From: Apricaphanius iberus
Lineage: Eukaryota > Chordata > Actinopteri > Cyprinodontiformes > Aphaniidae
Reading direction: 5' to 3'
NCBI GenBank assembly: GCA_028564705.1
Contig: JAPXFQ010002401.1
Span: 108,449-172,448, forward strand
Length of the DNA: 64,000 bases
The translations under genes were made by a program, and so were the position numbers. Position 1 is the first letter of the stretch, and each line of letters opens with the position of its first letter. The notes below the pieces were generated by a model, which ran no database searches, was not told the DNA's origin, and saw nothing but the letters and a program-made list of their open reading frames with translations. Positions 1-11,936 of this stretch are shown here, piece by piece.

Positions 1-3000
1 GTTTAAGTGTATTTGACTGTTCAGAATGATCAAGACCTCATTTTGACAGAGGCAAGGTTAACTGATAGTCAATATAACATCTTATGTTTGACTGCATTTA
101 TAGGTCAGCTAGGCTAGGTCACCATCCATACATCCTCCTGTATCTCACAGTGGCTCACACACAAAACTGAAAAGTTGTAACACTGGGTTTTAGAAGCTAA
201 TCCTACTTTGACCTAAATTGAGCAACAGTTTGACAGAAAAGATCTTCCACAGCAGTGAAGGGAAGGAATTGTTCCCGTAGGCGAAGCGTGCCGCTGCCAG
301 TGTCAGACGATACCATTCAGTAAGACAGAGGGGTGAAATGATAATATCATACATAATTCGAGGATTTTTTAAATATCAAATCCCAACTACATAGAATTTT
401 CTTATTTTAACAGATCAAATGAAATATTACATTTAAAAAACTTACACAAGACAATAGATATATACCTCTTTTCCACACTCTCTGTTACTTATGTCCGTTG
501 TCTCTAAGTACTTAAAGTCATCTACTTCCTTTGCTTCCACTCCCTGTAACTTTGCCACTCCACTTGTCTCGTGGGAACACAGCCCCTATAAACATTACAT
601 ATAATTCTACCACAACAGAATAGAAGCCACATTTGTATCTTGAATCTCATCTTTTACTCTCGGTGCGTCATTAATTATAAACCTACAACTTTTCTTTACT
701 CAGGCTGTTAAATTTTATTTTGAGCATTTCCCTTGTGTTCGCAAAAACAGCAACACTATATTCAACAGACACTGAGCAAGAACCTCTTCTCACTGTGGAC
801 TGAGATTTAGTTCAGCCTTTGAGAGGGACATAGGTTCCCATCAGGAAAACTGTACCCTTGAGTTTCGGCAATAAAACTTTCATCAATGATTCTAGGACTA
901 CAATTAAAGTTTATAACTTAGTTTTTACACATTCCATGACAGCCATAACTGTATCGAATTCAAAACTGGTTTTGTAGAGGGATATATTTTTTATTAATTT
1001 TAATTTTCTCTCACTCAGAAGACAAGGGAGAGAAGAGGAGAGACGGCTGCAGTTTGTATTAAAGCCCAGTTTTCTGGTCATAAAGCAGTGATTGTTTTAC
1101 AGCACTTACACAAAGAAGCTGAATTAGAATATCTTAAGTGATAGTTTGCTACATTCACAGATATTTAATAAAGCCTAAGGGCAATGCTCAAAAATACATA
1201 TCAGTTATATGAAAAAGCACAAGCTCCCTACAATGGTTTGAGTAATTAAAATTGTTAAAACTTTGGTAAATTTGTGGAAAACGGGGTTAGAAAAGGTCCT
1301 AGGAAAGGACCCTGGTTCCTAGAAAGAGTTTCTGTATTTGAAATGCTCCTTCTGTCAGTATTTCTTCTTCTACGGAACACTCATAATGCTGGGAGCTAAA
1401 CCAAGTAAAAGGGGAGGAGGCTTCTTTGCTTTAATAATTGAGCGTTGTCTGCCAGCTCAATGGTATTTGTTTTTCCGAGCAAACTCAGTCAACACAATAT
1501 ATCTACTCAACTGGCACTTCTTCTGTCTTCAAAATAAAAGTGTCAAAGATAGATACACGCCAAGTTTGGTCACTCAAAACTTCTTATCTGAGGCTTGTAA
1601 TAACTGCTTTGTCCTTACTTTACCCAACCACACTGACAGTAACTAGATGGTGTTTTGGAAAACAAATCCCAGTTTCACAAAAAAAAAAATTTGTTTTTTA
1701 AAAATATAAGATCTAATGGTGCAAGATCATCCACCCACCCCCACCAAAAACTGAACAAAACCTAAAGAAATGAACCAAATGTTATAAATTAAAGGTTGTA
1801 TATGGAACATCTCCATAAACAGCAACATTTAAAAGAAAATAATACATCAACTGGGCTTTTAGAGGGGTGCAGACTGAAAGTAAAACATTTCCTTAAAAAA
1901 TATATATTTGAACCAACATATAATAAAATTTACATTTAAATCGGGCACGGAAGTGATGGTATGTTTACAGCTACCAGCCAGTAGCAGCCGCGGGTTGACA
2001 GATACTGTCTTTTTGATCCATCTACTGTATATTATCGACACAGCTTCAGAGACCTGGAAATATTGTTATCCATCTCAGAAGAGGAGTGACCGCCGAAGAA
2101 CAGAAACTAAAGTAGTTTTAGGTGAAGCCTACACTAGATGGACCCACATAAAATATTTCCACGGCATCAAACACATGCACAAATGGCAACTTTCCACCTG
2201 GATTGGTGAGCTAACTTAGTAGCTAACATGGTTAACGTTAGTTGTCAGTTAAACTCCTGTAAAATACAAACCTCTCTGGACACAGTTCAGGCTGGTCACT
2301 GGATTTATTGGCAGCAAACCAGGCAACATATTCAGCCTTTAAATCTTATTCTTATTGATTTTACATCATTTCTGTGTTACACTTTTACTTTTATGTCTTT
2401 AATTTCACATTTCCTGACAGTTTGTTTGGTGGGTTCAGCATTTTGGAGAGTTTGGATAGAGAGAAAAGAAGAATCACTTATCTAGTTAATGTTTTTAACA
2501 CCAAGTCTCTCATCCTTTCTGTCCGATGGATTTTTTTTCTCCTCCTCTCTCCCAGATGTCTGGGGCTCTTTGAGCACTACAAATGATTTACACCAAGGCA
2601 TACTGCTGCTGATGGATTGCTGCATTACTGCCAAACGTGACATGCAAGACGAATGGTAGGAATGGCTACTAACGGACAGGGGCTGAGTGTGGGGCGGCGG
2701 GGGAATTGTCTTTAAGAGTCAATGACTGTAATTCTGATCACTAGTTGGGGGTCGTTTGTTTAAATTGGGTTTTACAGCTGAATCAAGAAAAATACTGAAC
2801 TTTGAAGGAGACCTGTTATTTCAGCATTTTTTCCAGCACCGCACTGGTTAGGCTTTTGCAATATCTGTGATTAGATTTGAAAACAGCAGGGTTGATGTCG
2901 AGCTGTGGGCAGGCAGGGGGGATTTGGTGATGATGCAGTTTTTGGAGTGTGTTGAAATAACCTGTTTAGGTGGATACTCCAGTCCCTATCTTGTCATATG

Positions 3001-3540
3001 TACTTTCCATTGCTACAAATACCCTGATGAACAGGTTGAGCCGAGAATTATTAATATATATTCAATGTCATCTCTTCTTCTAAAAAACTAGGTTACAGAT
3101 GTGAGGATGAAACATTATATATTTTATTTGACCCTATGTGGTACTTTATTAAACATTTGCACCCAATTAAATTACTCTTGATCTGGCAAACTGTATAGTT
3201 TCAAAAAAAATTTTTTTAATATGATTTGAATTTATCATACAGGAGGACAGTAACACATCACAGTAAAATGCAGAATACTGACCTGTCTCAGCTTTATGAA
3301 AACAAGTATTTATTGAGTTTAACAACCTTGCACCTGTCTATTCTATAGACAAAACAGAGTGAAAATATAAGACTTGAAGGCACCTGGCTACTTGACTAGG
3401 AGACAGTGAACTTTGGCATATATAAAGAGAGACCATTCAAACGAAGAATCTCTTTTGAGATGTGGATCCTTTGAGTATCAAAAACACTATAGTAATAACC
3501 TGGGTTAAAGTGTCACATAATAAGACAAACTTTCAAACTA
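1..3540. other. AT-rich stretch without a recognised gene
   Basis: I see no family-recognisable protein, RNA gene or complete transposon here. Open frames are short (about 100 codons or fewer), lack conserved motifs and overlap each other in different frames, as expected by chance in AT-rich vertebrate DNA. The stretch could be intergenic, intronic or untranslated sequence of a host gene. Nothing in the sequence decides between these. Confidence 0.5.
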
Positions 3541-3544
3541 AGTA

Positions 3545-4283
3545 TACAAGAAGGGGGGGTGTGGAGCTGTGAAGCAAGATGTCAGCTTAAAGTGGAGGCT
3601 CCTCACATCTCTGCTAAAAGTTTACAAAGTCCTAGCCAATAATGCTTCTAACTAGTTCTAAAAGATGTCTAAACAAACAACACTCAAAGACGGTGAGAGT
3701 AGTACCAGGTCGCGTGGCTCTCAGAGACCCAAAACTGCAACCACAACTACTGTGGAAGTCGACAAGGCTAACGAAGAAACTAGCTCACGGTCTGACTTAG
3801 CTGTGGTGCTAAGTGAGTTGCAGTTAATCCGTACGACTATCTTCGCAATTAAAATCAAGATAAGTACTCTGGAAAGCTTCGGACCAACACTCGACATTGT
3901 CGAGAGACGTATAGCTGAGATGAATTGCTCTGTTGATGCTGTGCAAAAGAGTTTTGCGGACCTTCAGCAAGATATTACTGCTAACGCTAAGCGGCTCACG
4001 GAGGCCGAGGGCTGCATAGGGGACACCGAAGATAGTCTGGAGTCTGTGAAAACGGAGCTGACCGACGCTGTTAAACGCATCTCCTATTTGGAGTCTAAGA
4101 TGGAAGATTTAGGAATCGTGGTAGGAGAAAGAACTTGAGACTAGTGGGGCTCCCTGAAAACGCTGAAAAATCCCAGCCCATGATTGACTACATCCAAGTA
4201 TGCTGCCGATCTGGCTGGGGCTTGATGCTGCCAAGACGTTCACCCTGGAAAGAACGCATCGCACTCTGGCAAGACCAAGACCG
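3545..4283 (+). pseudogene. L1/Tx1-type LINE ORF1 remnant, 5' part
   Basis: From the start codon at 3665, a 157-codon frame encodes a Ser/Thr/Lys-rich N-terminus, then a long heptad-like region rich in Leu, Ile, Glu and Lys (about residues 45-150). This is the layout of the coiled-coil trimerisation domain of L1-type ORF1 RNA-binding proteins. A frameshift near 4134 moves the reading to the next frame. There the sequence continues with NLRLVGLPE, typical of the start of the RNA-recognition domain of fish and amphibian L1/Tx1 ORF1 proteins. The G-rich run near 3553 followed by a short leader resembles an L1 5' end. The protein would package LINE RNA. It is cut off at about 4283 where ERV-A sequence begins, so neither ORF1 nor any ORF2 is complete. 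The call rests on overall layout and one motif, not an alignment. Confidence 0.6.
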
Positions 4284-4827
4284 GATCTGTAATCCCCCCT
4301 TTTTATTCTTAATCACCCAAATAATGAAAATAAAAAAATAAAAACAAAAACAATCAATTTATCTTAATGAAATAAAAAAAATCACTGCAAATGAACTTGA
4401 TTTGAATAAATGAAATGGAATAATGAATGAATAATAAAAACACAGAAAAATTGAAGAAAAATGTAAAATCTTAAAAATAAAAGAAAAATAAGGAAAGAAA
4501 ATAAAGAATTGAAATGAAAAATCAAATCAAACCCCTCTTTTCTGTCACGGTCATTCCTGGAATGAGACTGCTAAACTCCCATGGAAAAACACAAGACATT
4601 GGTCACAGGGAAAAACATCAGACAACCTAAGTCACAAAGTGATTTAAAGGAAGTCGTCATGCACCTGTAAACTAATTACTCATATAATTCGAGGTCATCA
4701 TGCAAGTCCATACTTATTTCATCTCCATACAGCTCTTCTCTTCCATCTCCATCTCGTCGGATTGAGTCTGCGTCAGGTCCAGAGGTGACCTCTGCATCAG
4801 TCCAGCTCAGGTGACCTCTCGTCCCTG

Positions 4828-4941
4828 CTACAGAGTCCAAACGACGCCCCATAACAAGAAATAAAATACAAACAGTATAAATGTCTCAGTCTTTTTTGCT
4901 CTGGAGCCCCAGAGCTTTGAAGAATGTGTGATCTTCTCCAT
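4828..4941 (-). CDS. short ORF, possible env leader of ERV-A copy 1
   Basis: A 37-codon frame reads on the minus strand just downstream of the integrase. It has a basic N-terminus followed by a strongly hydrophobic stretch (FILFVFYFLLWGVVW, about residues 21-35), which resembles the signal peptide of a retroviral envelope in the place env should start. It stops at 4828 and no surface or transmembrane subunit follows, so env is otherwise deleted. Position and hydrophobicity are the only evidence; a chance frame is possible. Confidence 0.3.
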   Translation of the reverse strand: MEKITHSSKLWGSRAKKTETFILFVFYFLLWGVVWTL

Positions 4942-5067
4942 TTCTTCACGTGCGATGATCAGATGAATGATGAAAAGAAAGTATCCAAGCACAGTTAAAA
5001 AAGTCAAGTTTCAGAGTCTACTTCTCGGTTTTTCTGCTTCAGCAGTGGTAGGCTTGTCCAGAATAGG

Positions 5068-5700
5068 TCATGTCACTCTCTGGCAATGACTGGCATGCAC
5101 CCAAGTTGCTATCTCAGTGACTTTTACAGCGGTGAAGGTTACAAGCAGAACCTGGTACGGTCCTTGCCAGTGCTTTGACTTCCAGTGTCGCCTTCTCAGC
5201 TCCTTAATCAGAACCCGGTCTCCAGGTCTGATTGGATGAAGTGGTCCCGCAGTCTCTTTAGGGAGGGCGTCCTTCACCTGCTGGTGCACCTCTGCAAGAG
5301 TCTTAGAGAGATTTTGACAGTAAGAAATCATATCACCCTGACAGAGATCTGTAGAGAGATGCAGCTTTGCAAGAGGTCTGCCAAAAAGAACCTCAAAAGG
5401 ACTCAGGTTATTTCTGGCCCTTTTATTCATCCTCATATAAAACAAAGCCAAAGGCAAAGCTTTGACCCAAGACAGTCCAGTTTCCTCACAACACTTAGCA
5501 AGCCTTAAGCGTCCCATTCAACAGCGCCCCCCGACTGCGGGTGGTACGCGCAATGTGTGGATCATTTCACCCCCAAAAACTCACCAATCTCTTCAAGAGT
5601 CTTGGCCACAAAATGTCTGCTATTGTCACTGGAAATCCTGTCTGGGAATAACGTCTCCCAACAAAGCTTTCACTACCGCAGCAGTGTCAATAACCCGCCC
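5068..5700 (-). pseudogene. pol: ERV-A copy 1 integrase, C-terminal part (pol remnant)
   Basis: The open part (complement of 5068-5517, 149 codons) carries the end of the catalytic core (PLALFYMRM, then LSPFEVLFGRPLAK) and the C-terminal region with PGDRVLIKELRR and WKSKHWQGPYQVLL, typical of gammaretrovirus-like integrases. Integrase joins proviral DNA to host DNA in the nucleus. Upstream on the minus strand, 5518-5700 still resembles the core but is broken by stops and frameshifts, and none of the three acidic catalytic residues is preserved in a readable frame. It is the counterpart of the integrase in copy 2 at 35.5-36.2 kb and is dead. Confidence 0.8.
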
Positions 5701-5739
5701 CGTCCGTTTCAGTCCTAGTCAATGGAGTGTTTCCTCTAG

Positions 5740-8485
5740 GATTTTTTTTTTTAGTGGGGGCAGGCCTGCTGAATGAATGAAGGTTAGGCTACTTAAAGAT
5801 ACCCCTTCCACTCATAAAGTATCTTTTAATGGCATAAATAGGCTAGGCTACTGCCAAATACGTAATGTTAACAACTTATTGTAAATTGTCAGCTAGGCTA
5901 TCCTAGCCTATAGAGTACAACATTTCGGTCGTGTGGCTTTTGTGCTTGTGTTCAGCCTAATTCATTAAAACCTAAACTTTTCTGTGTATGCTAATGCAAC
6001 ACAACTGTTTACTTTAACATTATTACGTCTATTTCTACATCTATAGACTATTTCCAATTGGTATTATATTCAGACATTAAAATGGTTCAGGGGTGAAAAA
6101 GGTGATAAGGATATTACCCATCCAGGCAGGTCTGGGGGCAAGCTCCCCCAGAAGAAAATTTAGGTTTTGATTTTAACTCTTTAGGTGCCTGGGCTTTTTC
6201 TATGAAATTTTCAATATTGGTATCACTAGTTCAAAATGTTGTAGCTTTAATATGGTTATTGCTAAAGGTATACTGTAAATGAAAAAAAATCTTCAGTATG
6301 ATCCACAGTTTGTGTTGGGAGCAAATTAACACTTCTAATTTTCATATTACTTTTACAGATGTTTATCTTTTTTACATTGTATAAACTTACTTTATTTTGA
6401 ATATATAAATTCTTTATTTTTCTATATAGCCTACTGTATGTATTTTCTACGTAGCCTATGTATTTATTGGCATTTTTTTCAAGAACAGTTGGACATATCT
6501 GTTTATTTCCTTTGTTATGAGGCTCCATTAGTCGACTCAATACATAAAACAACAGAAAGGAAATTATTGGGCTCAGAATTTTACAGATCCATCCCCAAAA
6601 TAACCAACAGGCTAATCAAATAGTTTGATCCACTGTTGATACTCGTCATCAAACCTCGCTATCATCATCTGCACCATCTGTGCCAGCTTATTTCCACCGC
6701 GTATGCTGCTATTTCCTCGGATTTTTACATTCCTGCTTTTTCTGTCACAATTAGCGTTGTTATGAACACCGCTGTTACCCGATCACACGCCTTTCTCTCA
6801 GCGGGAGAACGTGACCAACAGCATCGCACCTGTTGCTGCTGTGGAGAGTCATGGCGAACAGAACACCTGTTCTCGGCATAACACCTGTTATTGCTTTTGT
6901 TGTTGCCTTTTCTCATCGAATCTACACGATTCACGTAGGTCACTTATTTTGGTTTCAAAACGGCGAATATCGCAGAAAGGTGAGTGATTTTCATGTCTGT
7001 ATATTAGTGATATATTAGTATATTATTTACAGGTAAGCCACAAATATTGCAAAAAATAAAATAAAAAGTAATTTATTTTACTCTGTGAAAGTTAAACATG
7101 AGTGATGTACGAGTTGGTCTACAGCAGACACCAATGAAAGGTTAAGTGTTATTGTTTTTCCTCTATTGGACGTTATCTGGTTGTAAAAAGGTAGAAGTGT
7201 GCCGATCGGCTGTCATAATCTTAAATCTTTTTTTGGACATCCTGTTCTCTTATCGCATATAGGTTATTACGATCGTCATGTATCTTGTAGGAAGTCAATG
7301 TGGTTTCTAGCATCATAGACAGGAGATTGAAACTGAACCTCCTTAACGCTATGACCACTAAAACAATTTGCTTTGTGTTGGACACCATGCCTCCGCGTAT
7401 TCCATTAATTTCCTATTAATTTATTTCTAATTTCTCGGCATTATCCCGCTGATGATACCTTGGTCACTTACGAAAGAAAGAAATATTAAGTCAAATTGTA
7501 TCAGATGCAAAAAAATGTTTTTAACAAGTTGAAATCTTTTCAACTGCAGCAAATGAGTGGAGTTTATTGTTTCTGCTGGGCTGCAAAAATCAAGTTAAGA
7601 TTGTCAAAGTAATGTATTCCAGATTAACACAGGCGTATGTGAAAGACATGAATTTACATTGTTTGGTAACACTTGATGTGTTATTTTATGTTCCTCAGAT
7701 AGCAGAACTGGACATAATTTGGGGGGGGGGGGGGAGAGTGAATGTTTAAAAAAGTGTTTCCCCTGATCTTGCTACCAAATTGAATTGGTGTGGGAGGGGA
7801 CAGAAGACTGAGTTCAAGGGCAGACAGTTCATGAAATTATATCAAGTAAGTATTACTATAGCTGTGTTTCAGTTTGAGTGCTACACTGCCATGCAGTAGT
7901 ATTATGTACCTAATTGTGTAGTGCACATATTTCTGTTTATTCCTCGGAGGGGTTTTAATGTTTTTTTTTTTTTTTTCAAATGAGCATTTATCATTCCTGC
8001 TCCTCACTTTCCATGTTCAGCCTCACGAGCCTACTGATCACCGATCCTGACATAGAACTCCCACAATTCCTCTGCTCAAGCCATCTTGGGTTGCACAGCG
8101 TCCTCATCATTACCCTTATGTGTTTCACATGCGATCCCTCTATTTATACCCTGTGTTCAGAGTCTTGAGTTTATCGTCAATTTTCTACTTGTCCCTCTAT
8201 GTTAAATCCTTTTGAGAATGCCTGTATTTGTGTCCACTACTGCTTCAATCCTGACAAAATTTTATTTCTAGTGGTTACAAACCACCAACTCTAACACTGA
8301 CTAACTTTGGTTTTGCCTAACTCTAGTTTTTTTTTTTTTTCTTGCAGCATCGGTTCTTAGAAATGGGGCCTTTCCACAAACCACACAGGGTGAAGTGGAA
8401 GCGGCAATCCAGAACTGGCTCCATCTGAGCAAGGATAGTGTGGAAGGAAGGAGAAGGCTGAGCCAGGGACATTTGAGCTTGCGAA
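5740..8485. other. no gene seen; low-complexity and decayed repeat DNA
   Basis: No coding region is recognised. A segment near 6060-6180 has the look of a decayed DNA-transposon end (a C-rich run with its near complement: gggggcaagctcccccag), but I cannot assign a family. Short frames at 6262-7018 lack motifs. Confidence 0.45.
7721..7734. repeat. 14-base G run
   Basis: A homopolymer of 14 G at 7721-7734, followed by a purine-rich stretch. It is likely unstable and a possible sequencing-error site. Confidence 0.9.
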
Positions 8486-8785
8486 ACTGAGGTTTTAGTT
8501 ATCGGTCCTGAGGCTCAGAGAGAGAAACTTTTACCCAACCTACAATCATTGTCTTTTAATCCTTCTTTACAAGTGAAGAACCTGGGTGTGATTTTTGACT
8601 CTGAGCTGACTTTATTCCTTTACATTAAAAACATCACCAAAATAGGTTTTTATCACCTAAAGAACATTGCCAGAGTTCGCCCCATTCTCTCTCGGGCCAA
8701 TACGGAGACGCTAATGCATGCTTTTATCACCAGTAGAATTGATTATTGTAATGCCCTGCTTTCTGGTCTTCCCAAAAATACTTGA
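8486..8785 (+). pseudogene. L2-type LINE reverse transcriptase fragment
   Basis: One frame is open from 8486 to the stop at 8785. It reads TEVLVIGPEAQRE, then VKNLGVIFDSELT, RVRPILSR and FITSRIDYCNALLSGLP. This series is characteristic of the region after the catalytic palm domain in L2/CR1-type LINE reverse transcriptases of fish. The YADD catalytic box and the endonuclease are absent, and the 3' part is missing, so this is an internal fragment. The same protein region is present in L2 copy C (36884-37430, minus), which supports the family call. Confidence 0.8.
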
Positions 8786-8789
8786 CTTG

Positions 8790-8902
8790 AAACTTTCCTG
8801 TCTTAACTTGGACTTGCCTGTAATTTACTTGAGGCTTGACTCGGACTTGAGGACAAAGACTTACTTGAGAGTTGTACAATAATGACTTGGTCACACCTCT
8901 AG
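8790..8902. repeat. remnant of a hAT-like short repeat (gacttg-rich)
   Basis: Repeated acttg/gacttg words end in gacttggtcacacctct, resembling the terminal sequence of a very common fish hAT-type non-autonomous element. Only one end is visible. It directly follows the L2 fragment. Assignment is from memory of the motif. Confidence 0.45.
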
Positions 8903-10381
8903 GGGATATAATACTGAGACAAGATAAAGGATCAGGGGGAAGAAGGGTGGGGTTTACGTCAGTGCTCAGGGTTTAAATAGATCACAGCGTAATTAGGGAT
9001 GAAATTCAGGTGTGAGATGCCAGGTGAGTCGAATCTGAGTAGATTACTGAGAAAATACTGAATATGGGGCGTGGTCCAGCTCAAGAACCTAAGTTTATGC
9101 TGCGTTCGAGAGCCCATCCAAACCAGTGGGACATGGGACTTAACCTACCTCCAAATAGGAAAATTGCACTGGAATGCCTGTCGAAGTGGAACCTCCTACC
9201 TGCGAACTCAGGGTAGTTCGATGTACCCCGCCTTCACCAAAATTAAGTCGGAGGATAATGGCGCCGCCCACGGAGTCTCACGTTGTGAGAGGTAAAACTT
9301 GTACGAATATGTTATAAACTGTACTTCTCTGCTTGTAGTGTTGTTTTAGACACTGTAATTTTAACACAACTTGTTTTTCATATTATGGTGTAAATGTCGT
9401 TATTTGTTAGCATGAAGATACGGTAAAAGTATACCCATTTACCGTTGTCCATGTTTTCTGTTTACATTCCACTTCAATTGCAAGGGAGGCTGCTTTAATG
9501 AAACAAATGTCTGCCTAATATCCAACTTAAAACTAGGTTCACAACTAAGTTTCTTACAGCATGCAGACAGCAAAACCACCCACCAAGCATAATCATATTT
9601 ACAACGGCGTCATCACTGACACCTGCTCTCTTTGCCTGCAGCTGAAGTGTCTGTCAGACAGCCTGACAGCGTTGCACGTCATTCAAACATGATTTATTGA
9701 TTTATTTGTAATGTATGCATATTGGTTTGTAGAATATTGTATGCTACCTAGTTCAAAAGGCCCGACCTAAAGGAATAAAAGTCGTATTAATTAATTATTT
9801 ATAGGCTAAATATACGGAACACCTGGCTGCAGGCGCCCCTGCTTTCATTGATCGCCGAGACGTTGGGTGGTGGTCGTTTTCGATCAAAGTCTGAGTCTTG
9901 GTGTTATCTTGCCAATGAGCAAACGCTCTTCATGCAACATCTCGGGGATACAGCTTGATGCATCGGTAAGACGTCGGCAAGACTTACGTGTGCTATCTGG
10001 GTTTGGTGTCGGGACGTGAGCTGGCAGAGCTGACAAGTTGAATGTGGTTCAATTAAAACGGCCCCCGATGACGTTAAGTCGACTCAGAAGAAACTTAACG
10101 TTTTGACAAAAAGCTACATCAAAACAACAGTAGGCTATGTGGAGATAAACTGGACAGCCCCAATAACCTCGGAATAGTTCTACTTGTTAAATTGCAATGT
10201 GAACAGCAGCCATAGCATTATGTTGGCAGGATCATTTAAAAGGCAACTGCGACTATTGTGCGTCTGCCCTATTTCTGATACAGCGGCGGCAGAAAACTAA
10301 ACCATGGCCGGCCGCTGCTCAAAAATCAACATAGAGGAAACACTGCAATGTCTGGTAGTGGACAAATTTACTTAATATTCT
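8903..10381. other. no gene seen; possible repeat near 9100-9300
   Basis: No protein or RNA gene is recognised. 9100-9290 has relatively high GC and a self-complementary flavour (gcgttcgag, cgggac-like words) reminiscent of fish DNA-transposon ends, without defined boundaries. The remainder is unremarkable. Confidence 0.4.
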
Positions 10382-11936
10382 TTAAAGGGACTCTAAGCAA
10401 GTTTAACAGCAAATAGATGTATAAAAATGCAACATTTCTTCCTCATACATGATCCAGCAATGTCTTGGTCAGTAAAAAGAGCCCGGGCCTTTTCACCGTG
10501 GTTGACTCTATATGCCTGTAAAATCACTTTATTAGTTATTAATAATTACTGTTCAGGTCAAAAAAGCGCTCCCTCAGCCCCTCCTGGAGGCAGCCTAGTG
10601 TGTGAATACGTCATGTGCATTCACGCTGAGGTGTAGCATTTACTGTTAGCTAGAGTCGCAGAGCAGAGCTAGTGTTGCAAGCATGGATTCAGTCGAGAGT
10701 AAGAAGAGAGCTGCTTCAAGCACATTCCAGCCCATACGCCAACCAAGATAACCAAGAAAACCAGAGTGTATTCCTGCGCAACGAAGAGGGCGAAACTGGA
10801 ATCGGATCGACGTAGGCAAAAAACAAGAGTAAATATCGGCGCCGCGTTTGAGAAGTGGAAAATGCTGACAGAATCAGTCGGTATGAAAAGAGACCCGCAG
10901 CTGGCGTCAATTTTTCTTGAAAGGTAAGAATTCTTTACTAAATACATGTGTAGAAAAAAAATAGTAGTTGCTTTCAAAGCGGGGGTTTAAGTACATCGCC
11001 TTTAGCAGGAACACTTTTTATTCGGCTTGTCTGACGTGCTCACAGCTGATTACATTGATTAGCTAAGTTGTTGGAATTGTGAGAAAGAATTAAGTTGTTT
11101 ATCTAAACTTAGTAAAACTATGTTGCTAATCAAATAAAGTGTGTATGTTACTGACTGTCATTTGTAGACGTGTGCACATTATGATTGGAGCAGTAAAAAT
11201 GGCTGTGTTGTTTTGGTTTTAAGAAGCACACAGCATCTGAAGCACCACTCACATCAACCATTGGCCATCTCCAGCAGTTTTTGGAGGGACCATCCCCCCA
11301 GTTCAGTCACTGCAGGGGAGTCTGATAATAAGGTAATTTTACTTGTAAACAAAATGCAAATCCTGTTCCAAAATGCAACTCCTGCTCCTGTTATTGTCTC
11401 CACATAACATAAAAGAAATACTCTTTCCTACTTATTTACAGGGATGACTTTCAGGTTGCAGGAGTTCAACATCTAAAAGAAGATAAAGGAATATAATTAT
11501 TGGAAGTAAAGTAAACGTGCATGGCTTTTATATTAGGATGAATAGTTACCCTATGTTTTGTAACTGATGTAGGCTCTAATGTTTTTGTTCTGTGAAGCAT
11601 CAAATCAATGGAGCTCGCAGTGTTACACTGTTCATACTGTGAAAGAGACCAAGGACTACGGCTACATCCCAGAGCTGCAGGCACTAATACTGCAGAAGCG
11701 CCTCAGCTCAGCAGGGGGACTCCCAAAAAGGAGAAGAATTCAGGTAGATGACCCCAGGCCCTGGGTCCTCTCTCTGGGATCATCCCTCTTCCTACAGCTG
11801 AGTTGGTGCAGACACAGTAACGCAGAGAACAGGTAATGATGATAACAATATGCCCTCTCCATTTTGGTGGAAGAAAATTACATGATTCTAATTTTCCTGT
11901 GTTTTTTTCTCCACCAGGACTGGATATTTGATCCAT
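10382..11936 (+). pseudogene. decayed multi-exon ORF remnant, family not named
   Basis: The sequence suggests several former exons. 10683-10921 encodes a basic protein segment (RRQKTRVNIGAAFEKWK near its end) followed by a GTAAG donor, with one in-frame stop near 10750. About 11219-11332, after an AG, is open in the matching phase and ends before GTAATTTT. 11600-11833 encodes YGYIPELQ followed by a basic KRRR segment and a donor-like GTAATG. I have seen similar KTRVNIG and YGYIPELQ motifs in repetitive predicted proteins of fish but cannot name the family, and function is unknown. The TTAAAGGGACTC sequence at about 10382 could be a transposon end with a TTAA target, but no matching right end was found. 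Confidence 0.4.

Larger units (their letters stand above)
4284..5710 (-). mobile_element. ERV-A copy 1: 3' fragment (integrase end to polypurine tract)
   Basis: On the minus strand this holds, in order, the end of a retroviral integrase, a short possible env leader, a stretch with stops in all frames, an AT-rich 3' region and a polypurine tract (complement of 4293-4305). The same AT-rich 3' region occurs in copy 2 (34.5-35.4 kb, minus) and copy 3 (62.0-62.4 kb, plus), so the three belong to one family. The sequence ends within about ten bases of the polypurine tract, where an LTR should start. The LTR is therefore absent and the element abuts the LINE ORF1 remnant. Gag, protease and reverse transcriptase are also missing. 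Confidence 0.7.
5725..10345. mobile_element. candidate old DNA transposon bounded by inverted repeats
   Basis: The sequence at 5726-5738 (agtgtttcctcta) recurs as a perfect inverted copy at 10332-10344. Immediately outside lie direct copies of caatg (5720-5724 and 10346-10350). The terminal motif resembles the CAGTGTTTCC ends of some hAT elements, but hAT elements normally duplicate 8 bp, not 5. No transposase is readable inside. The interval contains an L2 LINE fragment and a smaller repeat, which would be later insertions. The two ends could instead belong to two separate fragments. Confidence 0.35.
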
